Shown piece by piece: positions 43,266-56,034 of a stretch of DNA of 64,000 nucleotides. Under the pieces are notes generated by a model that was given only the letters and a program-made list of their open reading frames with translations, had not been told where the DNA came from and ran no database searches. Every line of letters starts with the position of its first letter. Position 1 is the stretch's first letter. A program made the translations under genes and the position numbers. This DNA comes from Scilla litardierei (taxonomy: Eukaryota; Streptophyta; Magnoliopsida; Asparagales; Asparagaceae), in the NCBI GenBank assembly GCA_030789695.1, contig CM061142.1, positions 282,412,165-282,476,164 on the forward strand, written 5' to 3'.

Positions 43266-45094
43266 TGTAAGGACCCTGGCTATAAGGAAAACACTAGAAT
43301 GGGGGTTGAATAGTGTTTATAAAATTTAATTGATAGTTACACCAATTTAAATCCCTAACCAACAATAAATGCGAAAATATAAATTAACCCAAAATGAAAC
43401 AAGCTAACACAGAGGATGTTTCAAGGGTTTGGATTACCCAAGTCCAATCCTGGCATATTCCCGATAATCCTACATCCTTTCCATCCGGATACCTCCGAAT
43501 ACTCAAGTTAGAACCCTGACTTGATGTTTGCTTTAAACCCACTTGTAGCAACCCTACAAGTGTAATCGAACAACAATCGATGTCCTTGACTCCCACAACG
43601 TGGGATCAAGCAAACCCACTCTCACAAACCGAGAGTGAAATCGAAATACGAGATAATGAAATTCGAAATGAAAAACACTTACAAACACATATGCCTTGAA
43701 GTAGAACTTGAAGGAGCAAGTGTGTGTGAGTTGATGTCTCTTCCAAGATTGGCTTTCTTCCAAGATGAGAGAAAGCCCTTGTACTTGTCTTCACCAAGAT
43801 TTGGTTAAGTAGGAAGACAAGATTGTAGTTGAGATTTCTAGGGCTTGAGACTTAAGGAAGAGAGAACTTGAGAGGTTGAGCTTAGGGATGAATGCAAAGT
43901 ATTCAAGTGGTTCAAGAAGTCTCCAATGGAACAGTAGGAGACCCTTTTATAAGTTCTCTAAACCCCTCAAGCAAAATACCCAAAACCCCCTTTGAAATCC
44001 GTCTGAAAAAACAAACTGATAGAAAATATGCGCCAGACAGTCGACTGATGAAGAACTCATAGTCGCCTACTGCACTGTGTCAGAGGGTAGGTGAGAATTC
44101 AAACTGTAACTTACCACGTAGGACAGACGACTGATGAAGGTCGGACAGGCGCCTGTAAACCAACAAACGACTGAGAAACCTTCTACATGCGACTGACTTC
44201 CTAAGAGCGTAAGTGGTGAAAACTCATGAAATCTTGGAAGGTCAGGACAGGAGACTGTAGAAGCATATAAAGGCGACTGTGCCATGGACAGGCGCATATA
44301 AAACCTTCTTACATCGCCTGCAGAAGCAAGAGAGAAAGTTGTCAAAACTTGGGAAGTTTGACAAGTTGGGACAGGCGACTGTAGTAGCATATACAGGCGA
44401 CTGTGCCATGGATAGGCGCATGTAAATCATTCTTACATCGCCTGTAGATGCAAGTGCGAAAGTTGACAAAACTTTGGAAGTTTGTGAAAGGATAGACAGT
44501 CGACTGATTAACGAGTCACATGCGCTCTAGCTGGACAGGCGCATGTACATAGTACATTAGTCAACTGAAGAGATTAAATAGAAGAAAGCCCAGAATAGCA
44601 AGAGAAAAAGTATGTGCATAACAGGCGACTGGAGAACAAATCTCAGGCGCCTGTATGGAGACAGACGCCTGTAAATCATTCAGCAGTCACCTGTTAGAGC
44701 TTCAAAATGCACATGCTTGAGAATTAAAATTTGAAGTCCTAGGAAATGAGTTCTAATGCTTTCCTAGGATAGAATGGAAGATGTGTGTGTGCTCCAACAT
44801 AATTCTACTTCTAAGCTACATTATAGTAAGAAAGAAGAAGAGAAAAAATAGATTACATTTGTTTTGCATGTCTTATTTCTATTGGAAGATCTTGAAGTCT
44901 TCTTGAAACTCAATCTTCATCTTTGATCATCCAATCCACTTTACGAGCTTTGATTGATCCTTGAGTGACATCCATTGCTAATTGATCTTCATAATTTGCT
45001 TAGACAATGGATTAACTGCAAGCAAGGGATTAGCCACAAGTATTTATGGTTGCTCTTCATCAAAACAAAGTAGGGAGAAGTCCAATACTCAACA
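43266..45094 (-). mobile_element. E7 3' LTR, Sirevirus-type
   Basis: 1829 bp. Minus strand begins TGTTGAGTATTGG at 45094 and ends AGGGTCCTTACA at 43266, with CTATTCAACCCCC near the end as in Sireviruses. TATA ACTTATAAAAGGG on the minus strand near 43945. Inserted in the MULE gene after GATCT. Confidence 0.85.
44035..44705 (-). promoter_or_regulatory. Palindrome-like ACAGGCGACTGT array (E7)
   Basis: More than ten copies of ACAGGCGACTGTA, GACAGTCGACTG and CAGGCGCATGTA variants over 670 bp, directly upstream of the minus-strand TATA. A different motif from E6/E8 although the LTRs are related. Confidence 0.6.
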
Positions 45095-45732
45095 TTCTCC
45101 CCCTTTTTGGTGATGTCAAACAAACATTAACAAAAAGATAAATAATTGTGTTTAAAAATACTTACTCCCCCTTACATAGATGCCAATCATGTTAATCAAT
45201 ATAAATAAGGGCATCTATTAATCAATTAAAGCAAATATGTAAGATATGCATGAATGAAATGATTTCAAGATTAGAAATTTAGGATTTTAGAATCCAAATT
45301 CATTATATCTTACTCCCCCTGAATCTAAGGCAACTTCAATCTTAAATTCAGGTTTAAATTATACTTAGCACAAAATTATGATTTGTTTATTTCTCTCCCC
45401 TATGGCATTATCCAAAAGAGGGAGTAGAAAAACAACAACAATAGTGTTAAATAGAACTAAAACAATTATGCGAGTCTAAAGAATGTAATACATATTCAAT
45501 GTAATACCAAAATACAATCGAGAAAACCTGAAGGTCCATCACACTAATACATATCAAAAACTCATCAAAAAATTGAAAGTCTATTTGACTAAAGGAATGA
45601 GAGTCCAATATCAACATCACTTATGCAAAATGTCTCACAACACATCTTATATATATAAGAGCACACAGAAAGACAAGTTGCATAACATATACACAGAGGA
45701 TCACAGTAGAGAGTAAAGAGACAAACTATGAT

Positions 45733-45785
<53 letters not shown>

Positions 45786-45992
45786 AAATACATGGAGTAC
45801 AAAATGAACTATCAACTCCATATACAGACAAAAGTATGTAACCATCATCATATACCAGCAAAAATAATGTGCCAATACATCAATACATCCATCACAAAAT
45901 AAATATAATAGACTCACAATCTCAACCCTAACAAAAAAAATCTAAGACCAAGGATGAGAAGTCTCCAAGAAACATCAATCCAGATCAGCGAT
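45095..45992 (-). mobile_element. E7 3' internal remnant with polypurine tracts
   Basis: Minus-strand AAAAAGGGGGAGAA abuts the LTR; further AGGGGGAG tracts lie at 45167-45174 and 45313-45320, and a weaker one near 45396. No coding. It is cut at 45993 by E4. Confidence 0.75.
45731..45782. repeat. (TA)n microsatellite
   Basis: About 26 TA units inside the E7 remnant. Confidence 0.95.
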
Positions 45993-46336
45993 TGTCACGA
46001 CCCGCTTCCCTAAAATGGAGGCGAGACGTGAAAAGGTCCGCACGAGAGTGGAGCTGTGAAGCCCCAAACCCGATAAGCGTCCACAATACATAAACAGGTC
46101 CATGTAACCACAACAGAATAACAATAATAACACAAGGAGAGACTGAAATAAAATTCCACATCTCACAAATTGTCCAACATCAACAAAAGTCCAACATCCA
46201 GAAAAGCCACCAGGCTAAAAGAAAAGAGTCTAAAGGCCCAGAACAAGGCCAACAAAAACTGCATCAACAACAAGTATGGGTGCTACGCACCGATAACAAA
46301 ACAACTGTCTAATAAAAGTAAAACACAACGGAGACA

Positions 46337-46444
46337 CTAGGACTGGTCCCCAGTGTCCACGTACTCCCCGTCAAACACAAGCACGGGCTCGGCGTCAGCA
46401 AACACCTCGTCCTCAACAAGTAACTCAGGCTCGGGCTCTAACAT
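46337..46444 (-). CDS. LTR micro-ORF, 35-aa acidic peptide (E4 LTR copy)
   Basis: Minus strand, ATG 46444-46442, TAG 46339-46337, again exactly 36 codons. Start MLEPEPEL, centre VEDEVFADAEP, end VDTGDQS. Residues 21-28 differ from E1 and E3 while both ends agree, so the common features are acidity, length and termini. It lies in the distal LTR segment of E4. Unknown function. Confidence 0.5.
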   Translation of the reverse strand: MLEPEPELLVEDEVFADAEPVLVFDGEYVDTGDQS

Positions 46445-46494
46445 GTGTCACCCAAAAGAGAAAAGGGGCACATGTCAGCAAGTCGAAAGACTTG
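46438..46494 (-). other. Hairpins C1 and C2 (E4 LTR)
   Basis: C2 pairs CTGACATGTG with CACATGTTAG (46438-46478) and C1 pairs CAAGTC with GACTTG (46479-46494), as in E1, read on the minus strand. Confidence 0.6.
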
Positions 46495-46875
46495 TGCAAG
46501 GAAACGGGAATAATGGTAAACTAGCAACCTAGCAATTAAAACATGGTGCATGGCAAGTAAAGTACGGTGGTAACAAGTAAGGTAAAGGAGAGTACACGTG
46601 GCAAGTACCAAGTAGTAGGGGTGACATGCATTGTCAAGTAACAAGTAAGGTAAAGTATAGTACAAGCGGCAAGGGGTTGTTGTGACATGTAATGTCAAGT
46701 AACAAGTACAAGTACAAGGGATCACTCAACGAGTGCCCTATTGCCCGCAGGCTGTGTTCAAGTATCAAGTACAAGGGATCACTCAACGAGTGCCCTATTG
46801 CCCGTAGGCTGTGAGGAGCTCGTCTTCTGGAACACGAGCCAGAAAGTGTATTTGATAAGTATGGCGTAGGGGTGC

Positions 46876-48434
46876 TGACGTGCGTCTATATTTCATATAT
46901 TCACGCACGTTTTCTTTTGTGTTTCTCCGTGTTTTCCGCCGTCTCTTGTTCGTTTTCGTATGTTTTCCCGTTTTCTTTCACTTTTCTTTGATTGTCCATG
47001 ATTGCAGGAGTTCGACCACGTAGGGGACCTTTTACGATGATATCCCAAGTCCCCGGAGCAACGGGAGAAGTCACGCGTGATCCAGGGGGTCAAACGGCGA
47101 AGTACTCATATTTCTGCCCCTCACCCGGTCGGTTGGTCATCTCCAACCGATCGGGTGATGCACGCGTGCACCAACCGACCGCTACCGCAGCTCATGAAGA
47201 AGTCACCCGACCGGTTCACAGACCGGTTCTGCGGGCGGCTGTTCTCTGTCTTTTCGAGCAGAATTCCAACCGATCGGGTGACTCTCACCCGATCGGTTCA
47301 TCTGTAGCTGAGAAAAAGAGCTGAAGACACGGGCGTCGAACCGACCGGTTCACCCGACTCCTCCAAGATCCAACCGGTCGCTCAAGAACTCACTCGATCG
47401 GTTCATGAGATCGGGTGAAAACTCGCCGTTTTCTGTGATTTATCTGTAACGGATCAACCGATCGGTTGACTTGTCACCCGATCGGTTGATCCGAAAATCT
47501 ATATATAGGACCCCTAGGGTTCCAGAAACGGGAGAGTTGTATTTTTTTACTATTTTATTTCCTTGTGACGGCTGTAATTGTTACTCTTAAGTAAGTTTTC
47601 AGATCTTTCTAATTTTTTAGTATTGTCTTTACTACTCCTTTACTTCCGCATTGCAATTATCGGATTATGATTCTAACGGTTAAATTTCATTTAGATTGCT
47701 TTTTCATGAATTTTTGTGAGTAGTTCCCAAATCTGGGATTTTGGTGGAAGCCCCTTCGGGGGCTCTTCCCGATGCGTCCATAGGGTTAGGAAATCGATAG
47801 GGAGTAGGAATCTAACGGTTACGCGGGGTGTTTCATTGTCATCGGTGGGAAAAAGACCGCCTTTGACCGTCGGGCCAAGGGGGAATAAACTTGGCGGTTG
47901 ACTCCCTAGCCAAAGCTCACGCCTTTAGCGTAGACGCCGAATCCTAGCACGCGGGAGCGGCAGGATGAGACGTCGGGAGATATCGTTGCGGACTTGGTGC
48001 TCCCGGGATCGATCAGTGTTTATGGACACGGGAGTGCCCACTGATCGAATCCGGGAAGTCCGGTGTATCATCCTGGGCACCGATCGGAATATCGGGCCCA
48101 TGGGACGCCGGTACCACTTTCAGAGGCAACGTCTCACCATTAGACCCTAATCCCGATCGCTATCCATACCCGTAGGCCGTAGCGGCGAGAGTCTCTCGTC
48201 GGGTCGGAAACCAAAGTCCCGGGTTTACTTTCTTTTTGTTCATACGCTTTCATTTCCTTTCGTGACAACCAACCACCGATTCGGGCTAGCTCGCCCCTCG
48301 GGGTGATTTAGGTCCTACCTGACCCAAGCACAACCTCGCCTCTCTGAGTTCGATATTCCCGCACCCTACACTAACCGTGAAACTTGCGGTAAACGACACC
48401 GCGCCGCCGCGCACATCACGCGGGGCGCCGGTCA
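46876..48434 (+). mobile_element. E5 5' LTR
   Basis: TGACGTGCGTC to GCGCCGGTCA. Contains a CCGATCGG array (about 47125-47490) directly upstream of TATA CTATATATAGGA (about 47499). Confidence 0.93.
47125..47490 (+). promoter_or_regulatory. Palindromic CCGATCGG array (E5 5' LTR)
   Basis: About ten copies of AACCGATCGG or ACCCGATCGGTT and close variants (ACCGACCGGTT), ending 10 bp before the TATA box. Confidence 0.65.
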
Positions 48435-48440
48435 AGTTTA

Positions 48441-48458
48441 TGGCGCCGTTGCCGGGGA
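48441..48458 (+). other. Primer binding site of E5 (tRNA-Asp)
   Basis: TGGCGCCGTTGCCGGGGA, complementary to the 3' end of plant tRNA-Asp, six bases after the LTR. This primer is typical of Athila elements. Confidence 0.9.
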
Positions 48459-48633
48459 GGCAACGTGCTTGATATCTTAGGATCTCTTGAACCCTCGTGT
48501 CTAGCTCACATCCCTACCTCGCGATAATTTTCGCATTCTTGTTTTTCTTTTTCTTATTTGTTTTTCTTATTTTTATTTCTTATTTTATCTGTTTCTTTCC
48601 CACTTGTCGCTTCACGGGTGTCTGTTGTTTTTC

Positions 48634-51369
48634 ATGCGCAGGAGTTCAAGGAGTCTTGACGACTTGATCCCCCTCAATCCAGAGATTAACGCCACCCTTA
48701 GGCGTTTGGCCGCCGAGAAGCGAAGAAGGGAAGATCCCGAATCCATGGAGGAGAACACCCCACCTCACAAGTCTCTGCTGGAGTACTCGATGCCATCCAT
48801 CGAGTCGACTTCTGCCATCCGATCTCCAGCTATTGCGGCCCAAAGCTTTGAGCTGAAGCCGTCTCTAGTGACATGGATCCAGCAGGACCAGTTTGCGGGT
48901 GCGCCCATGGAGAGCCCGATAGAGCACTTAGACTCCTTCTTGGAGAAGTGTGACACCTTCAGAATTAATGGTGTCACTACAGAGGCTATCCGTCTGAAGC
49001 TGTTCCCTTTCTCTTTGCGGGACAAGGCCAAGCAGTGGTTAAGGGGGAAGGACCCCAATACTTTCAACACCTGGGAGAAACTCTCCAATGCTTTTCTGAC
49101 GAAGTTCTTTCCTCCGGGGAAGACCATGAAGTTGAGGAGTGAGATCTCCTCCTTCTCCCAGGCCAGCCACGAGTCCTTGCATGAGGCTTGGACGAGATAT
49201 AAAGAGATGCAAAGAAGATGCCCTCATCATGAGCTTCCGAAGTGGCAGATTATCAATCTGTTCTACAATGGGCTGAGGGATGACCTTAAATCTTCTATGG
49301 ACGCCGCGGCTGGGGGTTCCTTCATGTCCCGAAGCGAGGAAGATGCCGGGAATATTCTGGAAAACATGGCATCAAACAATGAGCGGTGGTGTGACGAGAG
49401 AGCCACACCAAGAACTGGGGGTATACACAGAGTCGAGGACGTCGACAAACTTTCGAGCAAGTTTGACTTGCTTTCGACCCAGATCTCCGCACTGATGGTT
49501 GGAGCCGGTGGAGCCGGTACACAGCAAGTTTCTGCAGTAGAGTCCGAATTCCTTGGGGAATTCGACGGTGGTGACATCTCACCACCGTTGGATCAGGCGA
49601 GCGCACTATTTTACAACCCCACGGGGAATGCGCCATATCCGCCAAGGACAAATTCCAACCCGGCCTACTCTCCCAACAACCGGAACCACCCGAATTTCAG
49701 TTACCGACCACCATTTCAGCCCTCGCCGCCTCAGCAGCCGCAGCAACAAATCTATCAGCCGGCTAGACCACCGCAGAATCAGGGTCAGCTGCAACCATTT
49801 CAGCAGCAACCTCAGTAACAAACGTACGCTCCCAGGAATCAGCAGCCGTTCCAGCAGCAGGAGTATGGCCAGCAGAGGGCCGTCTCTCCGGTTGAGTCTC
49901 TCTTGACTCAATATATTACCAACCAGGAGAGGATCAACCAAAAGCTGGAAATGGGCCAGCGGACCCTCACGGACCAAGTAACCCAGCTGGGGTTACAGGT
50001 GGCGAACCTCGCAAGGTCACAAAACCAATTGCCGCCACAACCGGAGGTGAACCCTCGAGGAGCAACACAAACATCGGCACTCGTGCACGAGCACGCGAAT
50101 GTGTCTGCTATCATTCTGAGAAGCGGGACACAAATTCCTACTAGAGTGCCCCCTAGCAACCTGGAAGCACCATTGGTCGTTGAGAGACCGACTGAAAAAT
50201 TAAACGACATCGGTGCTTCGTCATCAAATCCCACGACTCCGGAGGGAGTGTCCGAAGAAGAGAAGAAGAAGGAGGAGGAGAGCCCAAAAGTTTATAAACC
50301 CGTTGTGCCATTTCCCCAACGGTTGGCTCAAGCAAAAATTGATGAGAAATATGGGAAGTTCTTCGCCATGGTCAAGGACCTAAGCCTACAAATCCCCTTC
50401 TTGGAGGCAATTGAGACAATCCCCTCCTATGCAAAATTCTTGAAAGATTTGGTGACGAAAGGGTCGAGAAAAGAGAAAGTGGTGCTGACGGCAGAATGTA
50501 GCGCTCTTATCCAGAGGGATAACCCACCAAAGCTCAAGGACCCGGGGAGCTTCTCTATCCCTTGCACGATCGGGGCTGTGAAGATTAATCGTGCACTCGT
50601 CGATCTAGGAGCGAGTGTTAGCTTGATGCCCTTGTCAATGTATAGAAGGATAGGAATGGGTGATTTGGAGCCCACCGGGATGACCCTACAACTAGCTGAC
50701 CGGTCGGTCAAATATCCGGTGGGAATTGTTGATGATCTCCCCGTGAATGTGAGAGGGGTGCATGTGCCTGTGGACTTTGTAGTCATGGACATGCCCGAAG
50801 ACGCACACACCCCCATCATCCTGGGACGGCCTTTCATGGCCACTGCTGGCGTTCTTATAGATGTGAAGAACGGAAAACTCTCCTTGAACGTCAGCGGAGA
50901 TAAAGTTGAGTTTGACCTGGGACTATCCATGAAGCACCCCGACCCTCCTGATGACCTCCGGTGTAATCTGCTTGAGATAGAAGAAGAAAAAGCTGTAGAG
51001 GAGAACTCTTGGGAGATTCTCCTGAGAAACCCCCCCGATGAATTGGGGAATTCTGAAGATGAAGAAGGCCCCGAAGACGAAGAAGCTGCTGGAAAACCAA
51101 GTGCAGCGAGAACGACCCCTCCCGGGTTCCCCAAGTTTCCTCCTGTGAAGAGAACGGGGAAAGAGCTCACAGACCTCACTAAAGACGAGGTCCGAATCCT
51201 GAAGAAGATGGCGGGAAGCGCCAACACCAAGGAAAAGCCCCCGGATCTCAAGAACAAAGGGAGGGTGGTCGAGCAAGTATTTTTCCAGCCGCTGACTACC
51301 CCGAGCGCCTTCAGCTCCAACAAGGAAGAGATGCCTAAGTTTGGGCATCACCCGTATCAGCCACCATGA
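48634..51369 (+). pseudogene. Athila gag-protease ORF of E5, one in-frame stop
   Basis: One reading frame of about 911 codons from ATG 48634 to TGA 51367-51369, interrupted only by TAA 49816-49818 in a Gln-rich linker. The Gag domain is at about residues 80-250 (KLFPFSLRDKAKQWL, PPGKTMKLRSEI, FYNGL), with a Gln/Pro-rich linker, then a retropepsin domain near residue 655 (ALVDLGASVSLMP, GRPFMATAG). The frame ends in an acidic tail and GHHPYQPP and does not continue into reverse transcriptase. Gag builds particles and the protease processes it. The stop may block the protease in most products. An earlier TTG start at 48604 is unlikely. Confidence 0.88.
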
Positions 51370-52365
51370 GCATCTCTTGCGGGCGTCGAGCCAACGACGT
51401 TAAACAAGTACGCTTCATGGGAGGCAACCCATGTTCTAAACTTTTTCTCTAATTTTTAGCATTATTTTTTACTTTACTTTATCTATTTCTATAAATAAGT
51501 CAGCCGCGGGAACATCCGTTAGGGGACTTAATCAAATTTCTTGGTTTTTGCAGGAAACAAGCCCCAACCGATCGGGTGATAACTCACCCGATCGGTTGGG
51601 ATGTATCAGATACATGCCGAGATCTGTCCCCGAATGAACCGATCGGTTGAGTAATGAAGAGACCGGGTGGCAGACCGGGTGAGCTGGGGAGAAGTCTCGG
51701 AAAATTTTGAGGAATATCAACCGATCGGTTGAGTTTGAGCGCGATCGGTTGACCTGACCGGGTGAGAAGCCCTAAGTTCTCGGGAAATTTAGTGGAGCGG
51801 CCAACCGATCGGTTGACAAGTCACCCGATCGGTTCGCCTGTAGCATTTCTTCGGCAAGATTTTCGACCCAACCGTCAACCGACCGGGTGACAAGTCACCC
51901 GATCGGTTCGACTTAAAACCCTATATAAACCCCCCGACACCCGCTCATTTTCGCCCTCGCCCGATCGCAAATTCCGCCGTCGTTTCGCCTTCCCCTCTTC
52001 TCCAACAACCGATCCCCACTCCCCCACGTCCCCTACTCCCCCATTACTCCCACTCTCCACCTCCTTCATCAACCCCTCCATCATCTACACCCTCTCTCTC
52101 CTCCCATTCCGAGATTTTTGACCTAATTTTCCCAAATCCACCTCCATTTCGAAAATTTTCGCCGAAGGAGTTCGCCGCGGCTCCACGATACTCTCGCTGA
52201 ACAGTGTGGGGCACCAACGAGCAAGCTCCACCACTCCGCTTGGGTAAACTCACTCCTATTCTTAGTTTATATATATTTGCCCTGTTTATTGTGCTTGCTT
52301 GTTGGCTTGTGTTCGTGTGCATCCACGATTTTTTTTTGCACTAATTCTTGCTCATACACACGCAC
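51370..52365 (+). promoter_or_regulatory. E5 spacer with motif array and internal TATA box
   Basis: It starts with the GAGCCAACGACGTTAAA / GGAGGCAACCCATG block that usually follows pol in Athila elements. From about 51570 to 51905 it carries copies of CCGATCGGTTG and CACCCGATCGG like those in the LTR, then CCTATATAAACCCC (TATA, 51921-51930) and a C-rich leader. This repeats the LTR promoter layout upstream of the second ORF. A leader intron (donor GGGTAAACTC near 52242) is possible. Confidence 0.6.
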
Positions 52366-54384
52366 ATGGCTAAAGATAAGGATAAGGGGAAGGGTATCAT
52401 GAGGGAAGAGGAGCCGTCTCGAAAGAGACGAAAACAAACACGCCCCCCTTCCCGTACACGAGCACTTACACTTGGCCCTCCTCCACCTATTATCCCCCCT
52501 GTGGACCCAATGTTGGGCCCGCACGGGTATATTTTTCGGAACCAGGAGCACAAAGATTTTTACCGTAGGCTTGATGCTCGAGGGCATCTATCCACCAAGT
52601 TCCCGCACGCACGTACACTTGTCGATCTCTGTGTCTTCACCGAGGTCGAATCTCTTTTCGCTAACTTGGGGTGGTTAGCCTTTCTTAATACACATGCCAT
52701 ATCCTACCCGGCCCTCACACTCGAATTCCTCTCTACACTTGTCTGGGAGTCCGGGTCGATCATTAGATTCAGGGTGCGTAACCGTAGTGTCACCACAAAT
52801 CTAAATACGATTAATGATATATTTGGTTTCCCCAATCTCGGGGATGATGCCATCTGACACTACGGGTACACGCCCGAGTTTGATGTCGATCAATTCTAGT
52901 TCCACCTCACGCTGATCCGCGACTACCCCCGAGGAAGGGCCAAGGCCTCCTCCATCATTCATCCCGTGTTTAGATTGGCCCACAGGATCATTTCATCCGC
53001 ATTCTTTCCTAGGGACGAGTCTGGTACTGTGACTATCACTGACCTTTTTATCCTTTGGGCCATGACTTTTCCTTATGTCCGGGATGATGATGGAGTCAGC
53101 TTCAGAGCCCCTACCGTCCCCATCCATAGTAGCGATTGGCTTGTTTACAAGCTACTCGAGATCAGCCGGGCCGGGAAGGGGAAGTTCTGTTGTGGGGGCA
53201 TCATCACGATCATATGCTCTCACGCCCAATTCAATATCACCATCCCTAATAATCTTCCAGCTGCCGCAGGACCCTCACATCTCGATATTGATGTCCTGCG
53301 GCACATCCACATGATCAAGCCCCGCTCGGATGGCCGCTTCATATTTCATTATGGCCACCCCCCAGCCCCTTACACCATTCTGCCCAACCCCGCTCGCATG
53401 ACCCTTGCTCTCGTGGGAGATTGGACTTTCCCTCCTGATCCCGATTTCTTAGCTGGGTTGAATCTTCCTTTCTTTCCCGCAGACGCCCGCAGATCACCGC
53501 CCCCTGCCGCCCACTTAGGCGAGCAGGATATCCCTGCGTCTGTGGGAGATTTAGGGGCTGGCCCGAGTCGTCCCGTTTCTGCTCCGGGACCGATCACGTC
53601 TGAGCACCTCCTTGCGGCCATTTCTGGCCTTGTCTCCTGTGCTGGCATGACCACTGCCGCCAGCACCTCTTCGACCTTACCTGGCGGCACCACCTCTGCC
53701 TCGCGTCAGTCTACGTCTTTTGGTCACCGTCAGGTATATGCCCGTCTAGGACTTGAGAGGGAGGTCACCGCGCTTCGTGAGCTCGCCATGTCCTCTGTTT
53801 CCTCGAACCCATCACCATCCTCCTTTCTTACTCACCCACGTTTCCTCGCACTTAAGAGGAATGTGGCCGCCATTCTCCGCCTTCTTACTCATATCCACGG
53901 ACCGCCTCCACCTTCACCACCTCCACCTTCACCACCCAGGCGATCTTCTCCTCCACCCTCCCACACTTCTCCACTTCCATCACCCCCCTCACCACATTCT
54001 TCTCCTCCCTCTTCACATCCCATCCCGGCATCCACTTCACCCCTCCCGACCACTTCCACCGCACTCACGCTACCTCCATCCTCCTCCGTCACTCCATACA
54101 TGCGCCGGAGGAAATTACCGGTACGCTCCAGATCCCTCCCACCACCTCCCACTACCGTCACCTCCACATCCACCTCCTCCATTTCTATTCCTCTCACCAC
54201 AGCCTTGATCGCCTTCCTACCACCACCACCCACCACCACAGACACTCCTCCCATAGTTCACACCACCACTGCCCCTATACCCTCACCTCATTCCCCACTT
54301 CTCCGCACACCCCCTGCCTCCCCCGACCACCCATCCCCGCCCTCTTCCGAGGATGACGAGGACTCACCTTCTGCTGCTTTCTGA
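52366..54384 (+). pseudogene. Athila-type 3' ORF (ORF1/env-position protein) of E5, two in-frame stops
   Basis: One frame of 673 codons from ATG 52366 to TGA 54382-54384, with stops at 52855-52857 and 52897-52899. It begins with a basic, nuclear-signal-like segment (EEPSRKRRKQTR), then a globular part (residues about 45-335: FRNQEHKDFYRRL, TNLNTINDIFGFPNLG, AHRIISSAFFP, TDLFILWAMTFPYV), then a long Pro/Ser/Thr-rich tail. It resembles the extra ORF at the env position of Athila elements. No clear transmembrane segment or signal peptide is seen, so I would not call it an envelope. Role unknown. Confidence 0.7.
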
Positions 54385-56034
54385 TTTCCCCTCTTTTTGT
54401 TTTTGACTCCCCCTTGCACTTATCTGGATTTCATTGATCATATCATTTCGCTAGCACTTTCTGGTCTAGCTTGGGGGACGTCTGTTTTGGTGTGCTATCG
54501 TGTTTTGTTTGTTTTTCTCATTTTTGTGTGTGTGCTTGTTTTTCACTTTTTGAGTGTCGTGTCGTGTGATTTTATCTTTACTTTTCTTTTCGTATTGTTT
54601 GATTTTGTTCTCAATTTTCCTCTCTTTTTCATTTTCATCTATGTTTTTTTTTCTGATTTTCATTTCTTTTCGTGTCTGTGCGTATTCCCCCCCCCCCCAT
54701 TTTCATTGCCCTCCCGTACTCACTCTTATTGCATTGAGGGCAATGCAAGTTTCAGCTTGGGGGAGTCGCACTTCGTGCGTCATTTGTGTTGTTTTTCTAC
54801 GTTATTCGAGTCATTTTCCATCGTGTTTTTCTTTTTTTTCTTTTTCCTTCTTTCTTTAGCTCTTTCTCCTAGAAATGAATCCTATGATGAATCGCTACAA
54901 AATCACACACACCTAGCATTGCATCGATAATCACACTCACTAACCCTAGGATTTCGAGTCCTCTTGCATTTCACGCATCGTGGGTCCACTTAGCTTTTTG
55001 TGAGTCGTGTGTCGTGACTAGCAATTGGTGTGCTTCTGCCTTGTGATTTTACTTTATATACCTATCCAGGAATGACCCCTAGATTATCATGCTCCGATAT
55101 TGAATATGCGGTATTTGCTTCTATATGCATGCTATATATATATCGTATACTTCATTTCACATGCGTCGGGATTCCACAACTAAGGACTAGGATAACCCAA
55201 TTAGCCTGAGCTCTATTTAGCGAGAATAGTTCCCTTTGCCCAAGTGTTTAGATTTCGACTTCTTTTTGTTTTACTTGGTGCAAATCCCCTCGTCGTGTAC
55301 CGTTCTCCCACTTGGGAGAGTACACAAGTGTATAGCCAAAAACCCAAAAATCCAAAAAATGGGAGAAAAGAAATGAAAAACCCAAAAAGAAAAGAAAAAA
55401 ATTGTATAGCCAACAAGCCAAAAAAATATGCAAATACCCAAAACCCAAAAAAATTCCCGTGTGAATATTTTCATACTTGCCAAGAATAAAGGGAAGGCGA
55501 GAATTTGCACCGAGTGTTCTTCTCCACATCATCTCAACCCCCGTCGTTATCAAAGACACTTGGCTTAGGAGCTATTTAGCTAGTATCTAGGCTATAGTGG
55601 CGTGATTTTCTTAACCCTAGTTGTGGAGTCCCCGATGCATGATACGCTCCTATTCTCTCTATTCTCATGCATGCTCGAACTTATATTCGCCGCTTAATTC
55701 AATTCGATTCGATATTTGGGTCATATCTTGGATTTGTGTATATCGAGCCTCGTAGCACATCGTAGAAAGCATCACCATTTGCTAGCACACGACCACGCTC
55801 ACTCGCGCTTCACTGCGTAGACCCACGACACTTATTTGGACTCGCTTTCCTAGGTTTAGTGGTGTGATTTGGCGTTTGCTTGCTGGGGTGTGTCGTTTTT
55901 GATTTTGATGGCTCTGATGGACGATCTAGGGCTTAGAGTTTTCTTTTTCTTTCTTCCTCTCTATGTTTCCCTTCCGAGCTCCCACTCTCACTCGTCTTCC
56001 TCGAGGACGAGGAAGAGTTCAGCTTGGGGGATTT
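54385..56034 (+). other. E5 3' non-coding region with purine tracts
   Basis: T-rich stretches, then GAGGGCAATGCAAG...CAGCTTGGGGGAG at 54736 and GGACGAGGAAGAG..AGCTTGGGGGATTTT just before the 3' LTR (PPT 56022-56034). The repeated AGCTTGGGGGA word suggests two priming tracts. An A-rich block of CCAAAAACCCAAAAA repeats (55340-55450) reads as a low-complexity ORF; I do not accept it as coding. Confidence 0.7.

Larger units (their letters stand above)
45993..46875 (-). mobile_element. E4 3' LTR, distal segment
   Basis: Reads on the minus strand as the 3' end of a Tekay-type LTR, closing GAAGCGGGTCGTGACA at 45993. The expected target duplicate of E4 is GCGAT (45988-45992); its partner lies beyond the window. 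E5 interrupts the LTR, duplicating GGTGC (46871-46875 and 57594-57598). Holds hairpins C1/C2 and the micro-ORF. Confidence 0.9.

Noticed and set aside
53753..54254. 151- and 121-codon frames overlapping the E5 3' ORF
   Set aside because: Shadows of the Pro/Ser/Thr-rich tail of the ORF at 52366-54384; repetitive CCACC sequence keeps all frames open.
52366..54384. Retroviral envelope protein
   Set aside because: No signal peptide or convincing transmembrane segment; a basic nuclear-type N-terminus is seen instead. Position alone is not enough.
55244..55559. Lys/Asn/Pro-rich frames near 55340
   Set aside because: Low-complexity CCAAAAACCC repeats in the E5 3' non-coding region; not conserved coding.
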